Shown piece after piece: positions 36,765-45,956 of a stretch of 64,000 nt of DNA (position 1 is the stretch's first letter; every line of letters starts with the position of its first letter). A program made the translations under genes and the position numbers. Source of the DNA: an uncultured Bacteroidaceae bacterium (lineage in GTDB: Bacteria; Bacteroidota; Bacteroidia; Bacteroidales; Bacteroidaceae); contig CAJONZ010000071.1 of the NCBI GenBank assembly GCA_905236065.1, positions 44,587 through 108,586 of the forward strand, read 5' to 3'. The notes beneath the pieces were generated by a model. It made no database searches. It saw only the letters and a list, made by a program, of their open reading frames with translations, and was not told the DNA's origin.

Positions 36765-36800
36765 TTATGAAATAGCTACTTTCAGTGAGGCATCACCTGT
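36765..36800 (-). pseudogene. remnant of NfeD 3' end
   Basis: Minus ACAGGTGATGCCTCACTGAAAGTAGCTATTTCATAA (TGDASLKVAIS*) resembles NfeD end DGGLLKVVIS*. Confidence 0.65.
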
Positions 36801-37348
36801 CACTTGACGTTGATGCCGGTCACGTTCACGTTGATGAGTCGCAGACCGATTTTCTTGAGCTCGACTTCTACGTTGCTGGAGATGGCCTCCAGGAATTTGT
36901 CATGGTCGGCGTTGATTTCCTCAATCGGCATGGTGGCAATGACGAGACGGAGCTGGCTGAAGAGAATATCGCGGGCCAATTCCTGAATCTGGTCGGAGCT
37001 GAGACCAAGCAGGCGCTTGGCTGCGGTCAACATGCTGTTGGGAGCAGTGCTGATGCCGACGGTGAAGCGGCAATCCACATCGACACGGACGTTTTGACGC
37101 GAGAGGACGTTAGTCAGGTTGACATCAATGCTGATAGGGGTCAGCGACAGGTAGGCGTAGTCCTGGATGATAGGCCAGACGAATATACCGCCACCATGTA
37201 CACACTTGGCGGGCTTGTTACCAGAGGTTCCGTAAACGACCAGAATCTTGTCCGGTGGACAGCGGCGGTAGCGGCTGATGATGGCCAAGAAGAAGATGGC
37301 ATAAACCACAACCACCGCAATGATTGTAATGATAATGTACGGATCCAT
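36800..37348 (-). CDS. truncated flotillin duplicate (TM + partial SPFH only, 182 aa)
   Basis: Near-identical to the first ~180 aa of 35358..36728; ends LINVNVTGINVK*. Confidence 0.85.
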   Translation of the reverse strand: MDPYIIITIIAVVVVYAIFFLAIISRYRRCPPDKILVVYGTSGNKPAKCVHGGGIFVWPIIQDYAYLSLTPISIDVNLTNVLSRQNVRVDVDCRFTVGISTAPNSMLTAAKRLLGLSSDQIQELARDILFSQLRLVIATMPIEEINADHDKFLEAISSNVEVELKKIGLRLINVNVTGINVK

Positions 37349-37369
37349 AAGATGCTAGCGTTGGTGTTA

Positions 37370-37954
37370 TTATGAAATGACAACTTTCAGTAAGCCACCG
37401 TCTATCACCTCCACCACACGCACATGGGTGCCGCTGGCAAGTTGCTCGCCGTCGGTGACTGCGGGAAACTCATGAACGGAGCCGTGCAGGCTGATTTGCA
37501 CCTTTCCCTGTCCGGAACGTTGGCCGGGAATGCGCAGATAAACCTCGCATGCTTTGTTGAGGCACTCGTTGATGTTGATAGTGCCGTCGGACTCCAGGCG
37601 CTTTGTCTGTTTGCGAATGAAGAAGAAGAGGCATACAAAGCAAATGCCTACTATGACGGCAATGATATAGAGCAACCACTTCTGAGTGATGAGGTTGCTG
37701 AACGCAATGCCCGCCCAGCCGAAGCCGAGGAAGAAATTGATGATGCTGCGCATGGAGAAGAGCGAGAGGCCGCCTCCAAGGTCCATGGTGTCGCTGTCGA
37801 GGTGGTCGCCAAAACTAAAGTCGAGGTCGTGGTCCATGCCTATCAGCGTGAGCAGGGCTTGTACCAGGAATATGAGGGAACTGACGCAGGCGCATCCCCA
37901 GAATATTTGCATCGTGGCGTCGAGCGAGGTAAACCAATTCAAGATTGCTTCCAT
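37370..37954 (-). CDS. NfeD-like membrane protein (OB-fold C-terminus)
   Basis: Several TM segments; GKVQISLHGSVHEFPAVTDGEQLASGTHVRVVEVIDGGLLKVVIS. Confidence 0.78.
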   Translation of the reverse strand: MEAILNWFTSLDATMQIFWGCACVSSLIFLVQALLTLIGMDHDLDFSFGDHLDSDTMDLGGGLSLFSMRSIINFFLGFGWAGIAFSNLITQKWLLYIIAVIVGICFVCLFFFIRKQTKRLESDGTININECLNKACEVYLRIPGQRSGQGKVQISLHGSVHEFPAVTDGEQLASGTHVRVVEVIDGGLLKVVIS

Positions 37955-38095
37955 AATAATATATATATGTGTTAATAATGGTTTCAGGTACACAAATGTA
38001 CTTCTTTCTATCCATCTAAAACGGAAAAGGGGGCGAAAAAGATATATTGTTAATCTTTTTTTGCACTTGTTGGTCGTTTTGTCGTGAAATTTGGC

Positions 38096-38103
38096 TAATT
38101 TTG
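38096..38103 (+). promoter_or_regulatory. -7 box TAATTTTG
   Basis: 28 bp upstream of 38131 start. Confidence 0.6.
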
Positions 38104-38130
38104 CAACTTGATTTCACAAAACGTCGGTGT

Positions 38131-39432
38131 ATGTTGCGCATGGTATCTTTCATGTTCTTTCTTTTTACCCTGTTCCCCTCTTGTCGGGCAGGGGAAGCGG
38201 ACAGTCTGCAAGCGCAGGCCGATACGCTTAGGGAAGATTCTGTGGCAACCGTTCCGCCCACCTTGTCTATCGCTCCGCTTGAAAGACAGGAGAATCGGGT
38301 GAGGAAATCGAAATGGAGGGAATTCAGCTATGTGCCCGTGCCGCTGATTGTTTCTTCGTTCATTGTGAAGACAAGGAAAGACGACTTTCGGGGAGCCCGC
38401 AACAACTTCATCCCGCATTTTCACTATGAACTGGATAATTACATCCAGTACAGTCCGTTTGCCCTGACGCTTGCCCTGAAGGCCGCTGGCGTGGAGGGGC
38501 GCAATCAGTGGGGACGGATGTTGGTCAGCAGTGCCCTGTCGTATGCGGCTATGGCGGCACTTGTCAACGGAGCCAAATACACCATCAAGGAGGAGAGGCC
38601 CGACGGCAGTTCCCGCAACTCTTTCCCTTCGGGACATACGGCCACGGTGTTTGCTTCGGCCACCATCCTACACAAGGAGTACGGACTGACCCGCTCGCTG
38701 TGGTATAGTGCGGCAGGATATGCCATTGCCACGGCCACGGGCGTGATGCGGGTGATGAACAACAGGCATTGGGCCAGCGACATTTTGGCGGGTGCCGGCA
38801 TCGGCATCTTCTCTGTTGATCTCGGCTATTTCCTGAGCGACATCATGTTCAAGGACAAATATACCTTGCGACAGAACCAGAAAGAAACCAACAATTTCCT
38901 TACCTCGCCTTCTTTCTTCAACCTGAATATCGGTTTTGGCCTGCTGAAGCACCACATGGACATCGGAGACAAAAGGATAGAGGGAAGTAAAAGCATTCAG
39001 GCACAAGCGGAGCTGGCCTATTTCATGACTCCCAACGTGGGTGCCGGCCTGCGATTGGGCATTGCAGCCCCGACTGTCAGCTTTGAGAACTACAACGACA
39101 ACATGGGACTTTATTCGCTTGATGCAGGAGCATACGTGCAAATTCCCCTCACGCCTCGTTTTGCCATTGGCGGCAAATTGTTGGCAGGTAGAATGGCCAT
39201 GAGCGGTTTCAGCTTTGAGAATGTTTTATCTGTGGAGAAAAGCTTCTGTTTCACCTACGGAATGGGCTTTAGCGCCTCTTATGCCTATCGCAACAACATT
39301 GCTTGGCGACTGAACGCCGATTACGACGGTTGTAACATGCCTGTTCATGCTACTTACAAGGAACGTCGGTTTTCAACCCACAAGCCGATGCATCAAATTA
39401 CGCTTTCAGGCTCCATGAGCGTCATGTTTTAG
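38131..39432 (+). CDS. PAP2 phosphatase with C-terminal outer-membrane beta-barrel
   Basis: KYTIKEERP, SFPSGHTA, RVMNNRHWASDILAG; then barrel-like strands to the C-terminus. Confidence 0.85.
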   Translation: MLRMVSFMFFLFTLFPSCRAGEADSLQAQADTLREDSVATVPPTLSIAPLERQENRVRKSKWREFSYVPVPLIVSSFIVKTRKDDFRGARNNFIPHFHYELDNYIQYSPFALTLALKAAGVEGRNQWGRMLVSSALSYAAMAALVNGAKYTIKEERPDGSSRNSFPSGHTATVFASATILHKEYGLTRSLWYSAAGYAIATATGVMRVMNNRHWASDILAGAGIGIFSVDLGYFLSDIMFKDKYTLRQNQKETNNFLTSPSFFNLNIGFGLLKHHMDIGDKRIEGSKSIQAQAELAYFMTPNVGAGLRLGIAAPTVSFENYNDNMGLYSLDAGAYVQIPLTPRFAIGGKLLAGRMAMSGFSFENVLSVEKSFCFTYGMGFSASYAYRNNIAWRLNADYDGCNMPVHATYKERRFSTHKPMHQITLSGSMSVMF

Positions 39433-39474
39433 CAAAAAACTCCGTTTTTATTTGGTCATTCCCTAAAAACTCCG

Positions 39475-39482
39475 TACCTTTG
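39475..39482 (+). promoter_or_regulatory. -7 box TACCTTTG for tRNA-Lys
   Basis: TTTGG upstream at 39451 with about 20-bp spacing. Confidence 0.65.
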
Positions 39483-39514
39483 CACTCGCTTTCGGAAGGA
39501 AAGCTCAAAAGGTT

Positions 39515-39587
39515 GATCCGCTAGCTCAGTAGGTAGAGCACAACACTTTTAATGTTGGGGTCTTGGGTTCGAGCCCCAAGCGGATCA
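39515..39587 (+). tRNA. tRNA-Lys(TTT)
   Basis: GATCCGCTAGCTCAGTAGGTAGAGCACAACACTTTTAATGTTGGGGTCTTGGGTTCGAGCCCCAAGCGGATCA; full cloverleaf. Confidence 0.96.
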
Positions 39588-39589
39588 CG

Positions 39590-39636
39590 AACCAAGACCG
39601 CAAACAGCTACATCAGAGTTGTTTGCGGTCTTGGTT
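39590..39636. terminator. bidirectional terminator
   Basis: AACCAAGACCGCAAACA/TGTTTGCGGTCTTGGTT 17-bp perfect stem between tRNA-Lys and convergent GT2 gene. Confidence 0.75.
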
Positions 39637-39643
39637 TATGTGT

Positions 39644-40678
39644 TTAACGGGGCAGTTGGTCGAAGGTTTTGCGTCCCCGTAGGTAGTATTGCCAAAGGAT
39701 TGAGTAGGGGGTGCGTTCCGGGATGTATGGCACTTTGCGGGCGGACTGGATAGCCTGACGGATGGGGGCGTATTCAGCCTTCATGCGTTGAAATTCGCGG
39801 CGTGCCTTGCAGATGGCTTTCATGTTGCCGAAGTCTCTTTTCAGCAGGAACTGCAGGGCGGCAAGGTAGTCGAGCAGGGTACGGATGCGCAACGTGCTGG
39901 TAAGTTCCTGTTCAGGCAGGTTCTTGTAAAGCATGAGCAGGTTGTTGCGGAAGTTCAGGAAGGTCTTTCGTGGATTGCCTTGGTTCAGGGTGGCTCCTCC
40001 CAGATGGTAGGCGGTGCTTTGCGGCAGGCAGACGATGTTTTTACCTTGGGTGCGCAGTCGCCAACATAGGTCTATTTCCTCCATGTGGGCGAAGAAACGG
40101 CTATCCAGGCCACCACTGGATTTCCAGTCAGTAGCGCGGCAGAGTAGGGCGGCGCCTGTGGCCCAGAGCACGGTGCAAGGCTCGTCGTACTGCCCCTTGT
40201 CTTCCTCTACGGTGTTCAGGATGCGACCTCGGCAGAAGGGGTAGCCGTAGTGGTCGAGAAAGCCGCCGGCACAGCCTGCATATTCAAAATAGCGTGAGGA
40301 AGCCGTTGTTCTTCTCAAGTCCAAAAGCTTGGGCTGGCAGGCGGCGCATTCGGGGTGTGCGTCCATGTAGTCAGTTAGCACCTGATCCCAGCCCTGCTGA
40401 CGGATTTCCACGTCGGAGTTCAGCAGCATGTAGTACTCGTAGTCGGGCAGTTGGGCAAGCGCACGGTTGTAACCTTCTGCAAAGCCGTAGTTGCGGTCGA
40501 GTGCAAGGGTCTTCGTGTCGGGAAATTCCGTGGCAAGCATCTGTAGCGACTTGTCGGCCGAGGCGTTGTCGGCGACGAAGACTTCTCCCACGGTGGAATG
40601 GGCAATGACAGATGGCAGGTATTTTTGCATCATCTCACAGCCGTTCCAGTTTAATATGACAATGGCCAGTTTGTTCAC
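39644..40678 (-). CDS. GT2 family glycosyltransferase (rhamnosyltransferase-like)
   Basis: AIVILNWNG, VADNASADKS, RNYGFAEGYNRAL, LLNSDVE. Confidence 0.9.
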   Translation of the reverse strand: MNKLAIVILNWNGCEMMQKYLPSVIAHSTVGEVFVADNASADKSLQMLATEFPDTKTLALDRNYGFAEGYNRALAQLPDYEYYMLLNSDVEIRQQGWDQVLTDYMDAHPECAACQPKLLDLRRTTASSRYFEYAGCAGGFLDHYGYPFCRGRILNTVEEDKGQYDEPCTVLWATGAALLCRATDWKSSGGLDSRFFAHMEEIDLCWRLRTQGKNIVCLPQSTAYHLGGATLNQGNPRKTFLNFRNNLLMLYKNLPEQELTSTLRIRTLLDYLAALQFLLKRDFGNMKAICKARREFQRMKAEYAPIRQAIQSARKVPYIPERTPYSILWQYYLRGRKTFDQLPR

Positions 40679-40688
40679 GAATTTGCTA

Positions 40689-40928
40689 TTATAAACGCCG
40701 CATGATAGCTATAAAATCAGTTCTTGAAATTTGCATGTCTTTGAGGGTGGAGCGAACAATCCGTTCAGGAACAGGATCAATATGTGTTTGAATGATGAGT
40801 GAACGTGTACATCCTGCAAGTTTCCATTTTTCATGTCCGCCATTTATTCCAATACGTGTACACCCTGCTTCAAAAAGAAATCGGCGAAATTTTGCTAAAG
40901 AAATGTTCGAGAGGCTAAAAGTGTTCAT
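40689..40928 (-). CDS. hicA: HicA-like mRNA interferase toxin
   Basis: FRRFLFEAGCTRIGINGGHEKWKLAG; small ORF 4-nt overlapping hicB-like gene. Confidence 0.75.
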   Translation of the reverse strand: MNTFSLSNISLAKFRRFLFEAGCTRIGINGGHEKWKLAGCTRSLIIQTHIDPVPERIVRSTLKDMQISRTDFIAIMRRL

Positions 40929-41284
40929 GCCAAATATGGTAAGGCGACATTATATCTTCTATATTCTTTATTTTCATCCGAAACGATATCTTTGAGTTGA
41001 CTACCTTTTACTCTGTACATAGCATTGAACGAGGGGGCAGTAATTACATCATTTTCAATGAGCCACCCGTGTTCCTTCAAATCATCGAACAGCGTACCTT
41101 GTTCCATTTGGTCATTGATGTATTCAGATAATACATACTGGAAATCTTTCTGTGCAGAAGCTGGGGTTTTGTCATATCCACACAAATTCAGTGACGGACA
41201 ATAAGCAACATAGCAATTTGCGTTTTTGTCACGATAGAGATAGACGGATAATTTGATGTCCTGTATTTTCTTGTTTGATTCCAT
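40925..41284 (-). CDS. hicB: HicB-like antitoxin
   Basis: LYRDKNANCYVAYCPSLNLCGYDKTPASAQKDFQYVLSEYI. Confidence 0.75.
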   Translation of the reverse strand: MESNKKIQDIKLSVYLYRDKNANCYVAYCPSLNLCGYDKTPASAQKDFQYVLSEYINDQMEQGTLFDDLKEHGWLIENDVITAPSFNAMYRVKGSQLKDIVSDENKEYRRYNVALPYLA

Positions 41285-41302
41285 AGGTCATTCTTTATGC
41301 TG

Positions 41303-41323
41303 CAAAGGTACTATTTTTAGTAC
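41303..41323 (-). promoter_or_regulatory. hicBA promoter with overlapping operator-like inverted repeat
   Basis: -7 box TACCTTTG (41310-41303) overlapped by GTACTA-tttt-TAGTAC (41308-41323). Confidence 0.6.
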
Positions 41324-41363
41324 TATATGCAAAGCATTTTATTATTTTATTGAGATATGATGG

Positions 41364-41398
41364 AAAAAAGAAGGGCGAGCCTCATTATGAGGTTCGCC
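41364..41398 (-). terminator. intrinsic terminator of secreted-protein locus
   Basis: Minus GGCGAACCTC-ataat-GAGGCTCGCC followed by CTTCTTTTTT. Confidence 0.75.
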
Positions 41399-41430
41399 TT
41401 TTTAAATAGGTTTTATGTGTAAGTTATTTC

Positions 41431-42099
41431 TTACTTAACGTAAACTTTCTGAGTTGTGCCGTTAGCATACTTCACGATGTTGATACCTGGCTGGAGACCA
41501 TTCTGCTGTACACCGCTTGCGTTGTAGTAAGTAGCACCCTCTGCGTCAGCGCTAACACCGTTGATGCCAGTAACTGCACCATTCTCGTATGTGAAAGTAA
41601 ACTCCTTTGCAGGGCAGATGTACTTGTCAACAGCGTTGAAGCAGATAGAATAAGGCATACTGATAGTGTATGTGCCATCTGCAATTTCACCGCTGATGAA
41701 GAATGTTACAACCACACCTTCTGTTTCCTTCAGAGCCTTTGTTGCTGAAGAGTTAACACCGATGAAGAAGCGTCCAAGGTTCTCACCTTCAACCTTTACA
41801 ATACCTGGAGTGGCTGAGTGAGTATATGAACGTCCAGCCTTACATCTTTCGTCAGCAACAACAACTGCGTCGCTGATAATTTTGTCATTGCCACCTGAGA
41901 AATCGAAATAGCAGTCCATACCCACGATGCTTGCCGTAGGGTTAGTAAGGCTTACATTGACAACGATGTCACCCTCATCAACGCCATCCACTGTAACGTC
42001 AATGCTGTTATCGTTGCCTGCTGCACCGATTTCGTAGATTTCTGCATTTGCTGCTACAGTAAGAGCAAGTGCTGTTAAAAGAGAGAAAATCTTTTTCAT
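41431..42099 (-). CDS. secreted cohesin-like beta-sandwich protein with Prevotella-type C-terminal tail
   Basis: Signal peptide; YYNASGVQQNGLQPGINIVKYANGTTQKVYVK tail. Confidence 0.65.
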   Translation of the reverse strand: MKKIFSLLTALALTVAANAEIYEIGAAGNDNSIDVTVDGVDEGDIVVNVSLTNPTASIVGMDCYFDFSGGNDKIISDAVVVADERCKAGRSYTHSATPGIVKVEGENLGRFFIGVNSSATKALKETEGVVVTFFISGEIADGTYTISMPYSICFNAVDKYICPAKEFTFTYENGAVTGINGVSADAEGATYYNASGVQQNGLQPGINIVKYANGTTQKVYVK

Positions 42100-42139
42100 A
42101 TTGCTAATAATTGATTTTTAATGTTAAATACCTATGTAA

Positions 42140-42826
42140 TTATTCACCCAGGATGATGTTGTAGATAGTTGTAGCATCCTGACCGTCAATAGCACCGTCC
42201 TCGTTGACATCTGGGAGGACAGGGTTGTTCTCGCGGATAGTACCATTCAGGATGTCATCATACAGTACTGTTACGTCCTGACCATCAACTGATTGGTCTG
42301 CGTTCAAGTCACCAAGAGCTCTTGACAAGGCGTTGTATGCGAGGTCATTGAGTGTAGCGGCAACGTTGCCTTCCTTAGAGAGGTCAATCTTGTTCACAGC
42401 TGCCTCAAGAGCCTGACCTTTCTCAAGTGAAGCGTCAGCCTTGATGGGAACGTAAACAACCGGAGCCTCCTCAGTCTTGAGGATGTTAGAGATGCAAGCA
42501 ACCTTGTATGTGCCGTCGTTCTGAGCAGCGCCTACGAGAATTGCATAGTTGCCCTTGAAAGTGTCGTCAGACAACTGCGAGAGGTCTGTTACGACTGCGG
42601 TGCCTGTTGGGAAGTTGGCTGACATCGGAGTGGCAGTGTCCACGGTGATGCCTGCTGGCAGTGTCATAGAGAAGCCAGAAGCCAAGAGGGTGCTGGTCTC
42701 AGCAAACTTCACTGCTACAACCGATGATTTCCCTGGCACGACAATCACGTCATTCACCTGCATGGTCTGAGCCGATGCTGTCATTCCTGCAACGAGCAGG
42801 AGAAGAGAGGAAAAAATCTTCTTCAT
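42140..42826 (-). CDS. secreted protein, cohesin-like domain + two dockerin-type repeats
   Basis: GDLNADQSVDGQDVTVLYDDILNG and PDVNEDGAIDGQDATTIYNIILG. Confidence 0.78.
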   Translation of the reverse strand: MKKIFSSLLLLVAGMTASAQTMQVNDVIVVPGKSSVVAVKFAETSTLLASGFSMTLPAGITVDTATPMSANFPTGTAVVTDLSQLSDDTFKGNYAILVGAAQNDGTYKVACISNILKTEEAPVVYVPIKADASLEKGQALEAAVNKIDLSKEGNVAATLNDLAYNALSRALGDLNADQSVDGQDVTVLYDDILNGTIRENNPVLPDVNEDGAIDGQDATTIYNIILGE

Positions 42827-42855
42827 AGTGATTTAATTTTTTGTTTTGGTTCGCT

Positions 42856-42884
42856 CGCTAAGGGGATGTTTCTCCCCTTTAGCG
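42856..42884. terminator. intercistronic hairpin
   Basis: CGCTAAGGGG / CCCCTTTAGCG with one bulge. Confidence 0.45.
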
Positions 42885-42933
42885 GGCGGAAAGTTAATAA
42901 TAAGAATATCTGTTAATTATTTTCGTTGAGTGA

Positions 42934-45696
42934 TTATTTGGCGTATTTGCCGATGGCTTCGGTAATCTTGTTGATAGTTATCGTTCCGCCATTAATGTAT
43001 TCCTTGATGAGTCCCTTGATGTTGTCCAGTTCGTTCGCCTTTCCTTCGGCAGCAGCCTTGTCTTCGTAGTACTTCTCGGATGGGCCACAATAGCGAAGGT
43101 GAACAGAACCGATACCGTAAGCGTTAGGAGAGTAGGTGCAATATTCACCTGTGTCGTGGTTGAGACCAGCGTTCATACCATCGAGACCGAATTTCAGGAC
43201 TTCCTCGCCGTCGGTAGCCTTGTCGTAGCCGATGGTGTATTTCCATGGTGTGTAGTCGCCAATCACAGTTTGGCCGTCCTTCACGCCTGTGTAAATCTCA
43301 ATGGAATCCTGAGCGGCTGCGGCTGCCGAACCGAATACGAGGTAGATACCTGTGTAGTAGATGGTGTCGCGACCCACTTCGATATTCATCTCTTCCCATT
43401 CTTCAGTCTCTTCATTGTAAACAACCTGTGTTTCGGTCTTCACGTTGACGGTGCGGAATGTCATGCCGTGAGAGTCGTCGGTGATACAGTATGCCTGACA
43501 AACGAAGTCGTAGTGACCAGCCTTGGTTACGGTGACTTCCTGATAGAGAGAACCCTTTGGATTACCTGTGTAACCACGCCACATACCTGCACGGTTCACA
43601 TCCTCGAAGAGGTATTCACCATCAGCATTCTTGCCACCATCGCCTACGCGGAAGTAAGCCTTTGAGTCTGTTGTGTTGGAAACCCAGCCCGTGTGGTTGG
43701 TTGCGTCGTTCCAGTAAGTAGTCGTACCACCGGCGATGTTGCCACTCTTTGCGGAGAAGTCACCGTCCACGATGGCTACCTCTGCGGGTGCGCCATAGGA
43801 AGCACCACTCTCATAGAAGGCATCCAGTACGTCGCTGAGTGCGGAGAACATGTCAGTGTATTCGTCAAACTGGTTTGTTGTAGAGAGAGCGGCCAACAGT
43901 TCTTTTGCTGCATCAAGCGCAGTGTTCAGCTCGTCTGGGTCGCAGCTTGCATAGTCTGGATTGACGAGCGCAGCCTCAGTCTCGGCAACCTTGGCTACCA
44001 AGTTTTGGTATGGCTTGTTCTGTGCGGCTACGAAGTTGTTTGCCCACTGGAAGTTGCGAACGAGCTGGAACTCCAGACGGGTCACACCGTCTTCACCGTA
44101 GAGCTCAACACCTGTATATTTAGCCCAGTCTTCCAGTTCCTCGTTGGTAGCCACGCGGGCATCCTCGCCGTCCTCGTTGAACCAGCCAGCTGTGAGCACA
44201 GCCTGATAGTAGCCGTCCCAGTTGGTCAGGGCGTTGGCGATGGAGTCCTGCTCCCATGGGTAGTCCTTGTTGCCCTGCTTGGCGATGAGTGCATCGCGCT
44301 GTGACTTGGCGGCGTTCCACTGTGTCAGGAAGGCATTCCAGAGTTCCTTGCGGTGGAGCTTCTCCTCAACGGTTTCGCCCTCTTCTGCGTTGATGGTACG
44401 CACTTCAAGGTTCGTAACCTGGAAAGTCGAACCAGCGGTGTGGCCTTCCCACCAGAAACCAGCCTCGAAGGTTTCGCCTTCTTTCAGCTCTGCGATGTAG
44501 TAGAATTTCTGCCAGTCCTCACCCTTGATGATACCGAGGTCGAGGGTATCGCTACCAATGAACATCTTCACGTTCTTCTCCAGAGTGTAAGTCCAGTTGT
44601 AGTTCTTGTCGCAGTTTGCATTGCGGATTTCACCTGCGATGTAGTATTTGCTGCCAGCTGGTAGGTTTTCGTTGTAGAGTGCTATAGAACCTGCGTTATT
44701 TGCGTAGCTGCCCTGAATCTGCTTGTTGAAAAAGTTTGCTCCATCGGAATGCAACCAGTTATCGCCACGGAACATGAAGCCTTTGAGCAACTGACCGTTA
44801 CTGATAGTACCTCGGTTGTATTTGCCAAAGTTCGTAATGCCAATGGTGGAGAAGTAGCTTGCAAGGTTAGAAGATTTCTGATCCAAAAAGCCCGTGAAGG
44901 CATCGTCCAACATGGCCTGGAACTCTTCCATTTCCTGCTTGTTGTCGGCAGCACCTTCCTCTACCATGCCGAGGTATGTCTCAATCACCTCGTTCAGTTC
45001 AGTAGCGTCGCCTTCGCTGAAATTCGGGTCGACTTTCAGGCGCTCGATGTACTCAATCTTCTTGTCCATGATGCGGGTGTCATACACCTCTGCAACCTCA
45101 ACAACCTCTACGTCAGCAAGGACGGTATTGGTGGTGAGACGACCGAATACGACGTTGAGGTAGTGTGCCTGTGGCGTTTCAACGTCTGGCTGGGTGAGGG
45201 AGTCAGCATCGGTGAAGGAGAAAGAGATAGTTGTCCACTCGCCGTTCAGAATGGTGGCGGTGGTGGCAACCTGTGTGTAGTCTGTGCCTGCTGTGCCTAC
45301 ACGAACACCGTCGGCAGAAGGTGCTCCGTTGGTAATGAAAGCGTTAAGCTCGTTCTGTGCGCCCGGAGTCACAGAAGAGGTTGTTTCGTTTACACCTTTA
45401 ATCTTGAAGGTTACGATGTAAGTGGAACCCCAAGTGAGAGGAACGTTTGTGAAAAGCAATTGTGCGCCCTCGCTACCGTCCAGGCTCTGGAGGCAGTTTT
45501 CGGTGGCATCTTCCTCCTGATAGGGAGACCAGATGTCCACATCTAATGCGTCGCTCCAAGCGTTCAGTGGTTGAACCAGGTTTTGGCTGGCCACCTTGAA
45601 CTTAGCGTTAGTTGTATAAATGTAGTCGCCTACTTCGTATGCGAAGGAGGCCGTGGCTACCATTACAGCTAAGATTGAAAGTAGAAATTTCTTCAT
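42934..45696 (-). CDS. large secreted protein of unknown function (920 aa)
   Basis: Signal peptide MKKFLLSILAVMVATASFA; beta-rich N-terminus resembling carbohydrate-binding modules. Confidence 0.68.
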   Translation of the reverse strand: MKKFLLSILAVMVATASFAYEVGDYIYTTNAKFKVASQNLVQPLNAWSDALDVDIWSPYQEEDATENCLQSLDGSEGAQLLFTNVPLTWGSTYIVTFKIKGVNETTSSVTPGAQNELNAFITNGAPSADGVRVGTAGTDYTQVATTATILNGEWTTISFSFTDADSLTQPDVETPQAHYLNVVFGRLTTNTVLADVEVVEVAEVYDTRIMDKKIEYIERLKVDPNFSEGDATELNEVIETYLGMVEEGAADNKQEMEEFQAMLDDAFTGFLDQKSSNLASYFSTIGITNFGKYNRGTISNGQLLKGFMFRGDNWLHSDGANFFNKQIQGSYANNAGSIALYNENLPAGSKYYIAGEIRNANCDKNYNWTYTLEKNVKMFIGSDTLDLGIIKGEDWQKFYYIAELKEGETFEAGFWWEGHTAGSTFQVTNLEVRTINAEEGETVEEKLHRKELWNAFLTQWNAAKSQRDALIAKQGNKDYPWEQDSIANALTNWDGYYQAVLTAGWFNEDGEDARVATNEELEDWAKYTGVELYGEDGVTRLEFQLVRNFQWANNFVAAQNKPYQNLVAKVAETEAALVNPDYASCDPDELNTALDAAKELLAALSTTNQFDEYTDMFSALSDVLDAFYESGASYGAPAEVAIVDGDFSAKSGNIAGGTTTYWNDATNHTGWVSNTTDSKAYFRVGDGGKNADGEYLFEDVNRAGMWRGYTGNPKGSLYQEVTVTKAGHYDFVCQAYCITDDSHGMTFRTVNVKTETQVVYNEETEEWEEMNIEVGRDTIYYTGIYLVFGSAAAAAQDSIEIYTGVKDGQTVIGDYTPWKYTIGYDKATDGEEVLKFGLDGMNAGLNHDTGEYCTYSPNAYGIGSVHLRYCGPSEKYYEDKAAAEGKANELDNIKGLIKEYINGGTITINKITEAIGKYAK

Positions 45697-45781
45697 ACGG
45701 TTGGTTTTTGGTTAAATTAAATAGGTTATTGATAAAAAGTATGCTCTTTTGCTGTTTTATTACAATTATACAATTTGGGCA

Positions 45782-45789
45782 CAAAATTA
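45782..45789 (-). promoter_or_regulatory. -7 box TAATTTTG
   Basis: Upstream of 45696 start. Confidence 0.55.
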
Positions 45790-45956
45790 GTGTAATTTTT
45801 TGATAAACCTAAAATAGTTTGAGGAAAAAATAAAAAAAAGTTGGAAAAAAATCTTTTTTGGCTGTTTTTGGGTGCTAAAAAGGCATTTTTGAGGTAAGGG
45901 AGCCTGTTCCGTCTGTCATTTGCCCGTTTACGTTTTCCCTTTTTCGTTACAAAAGT

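Noticed and set aside
36800-37348. Calling the short flotillin copy a pseudogene
   Set aside because: ORF is intact without frameshifts and has a normal start; function unknown, so listed as CDS
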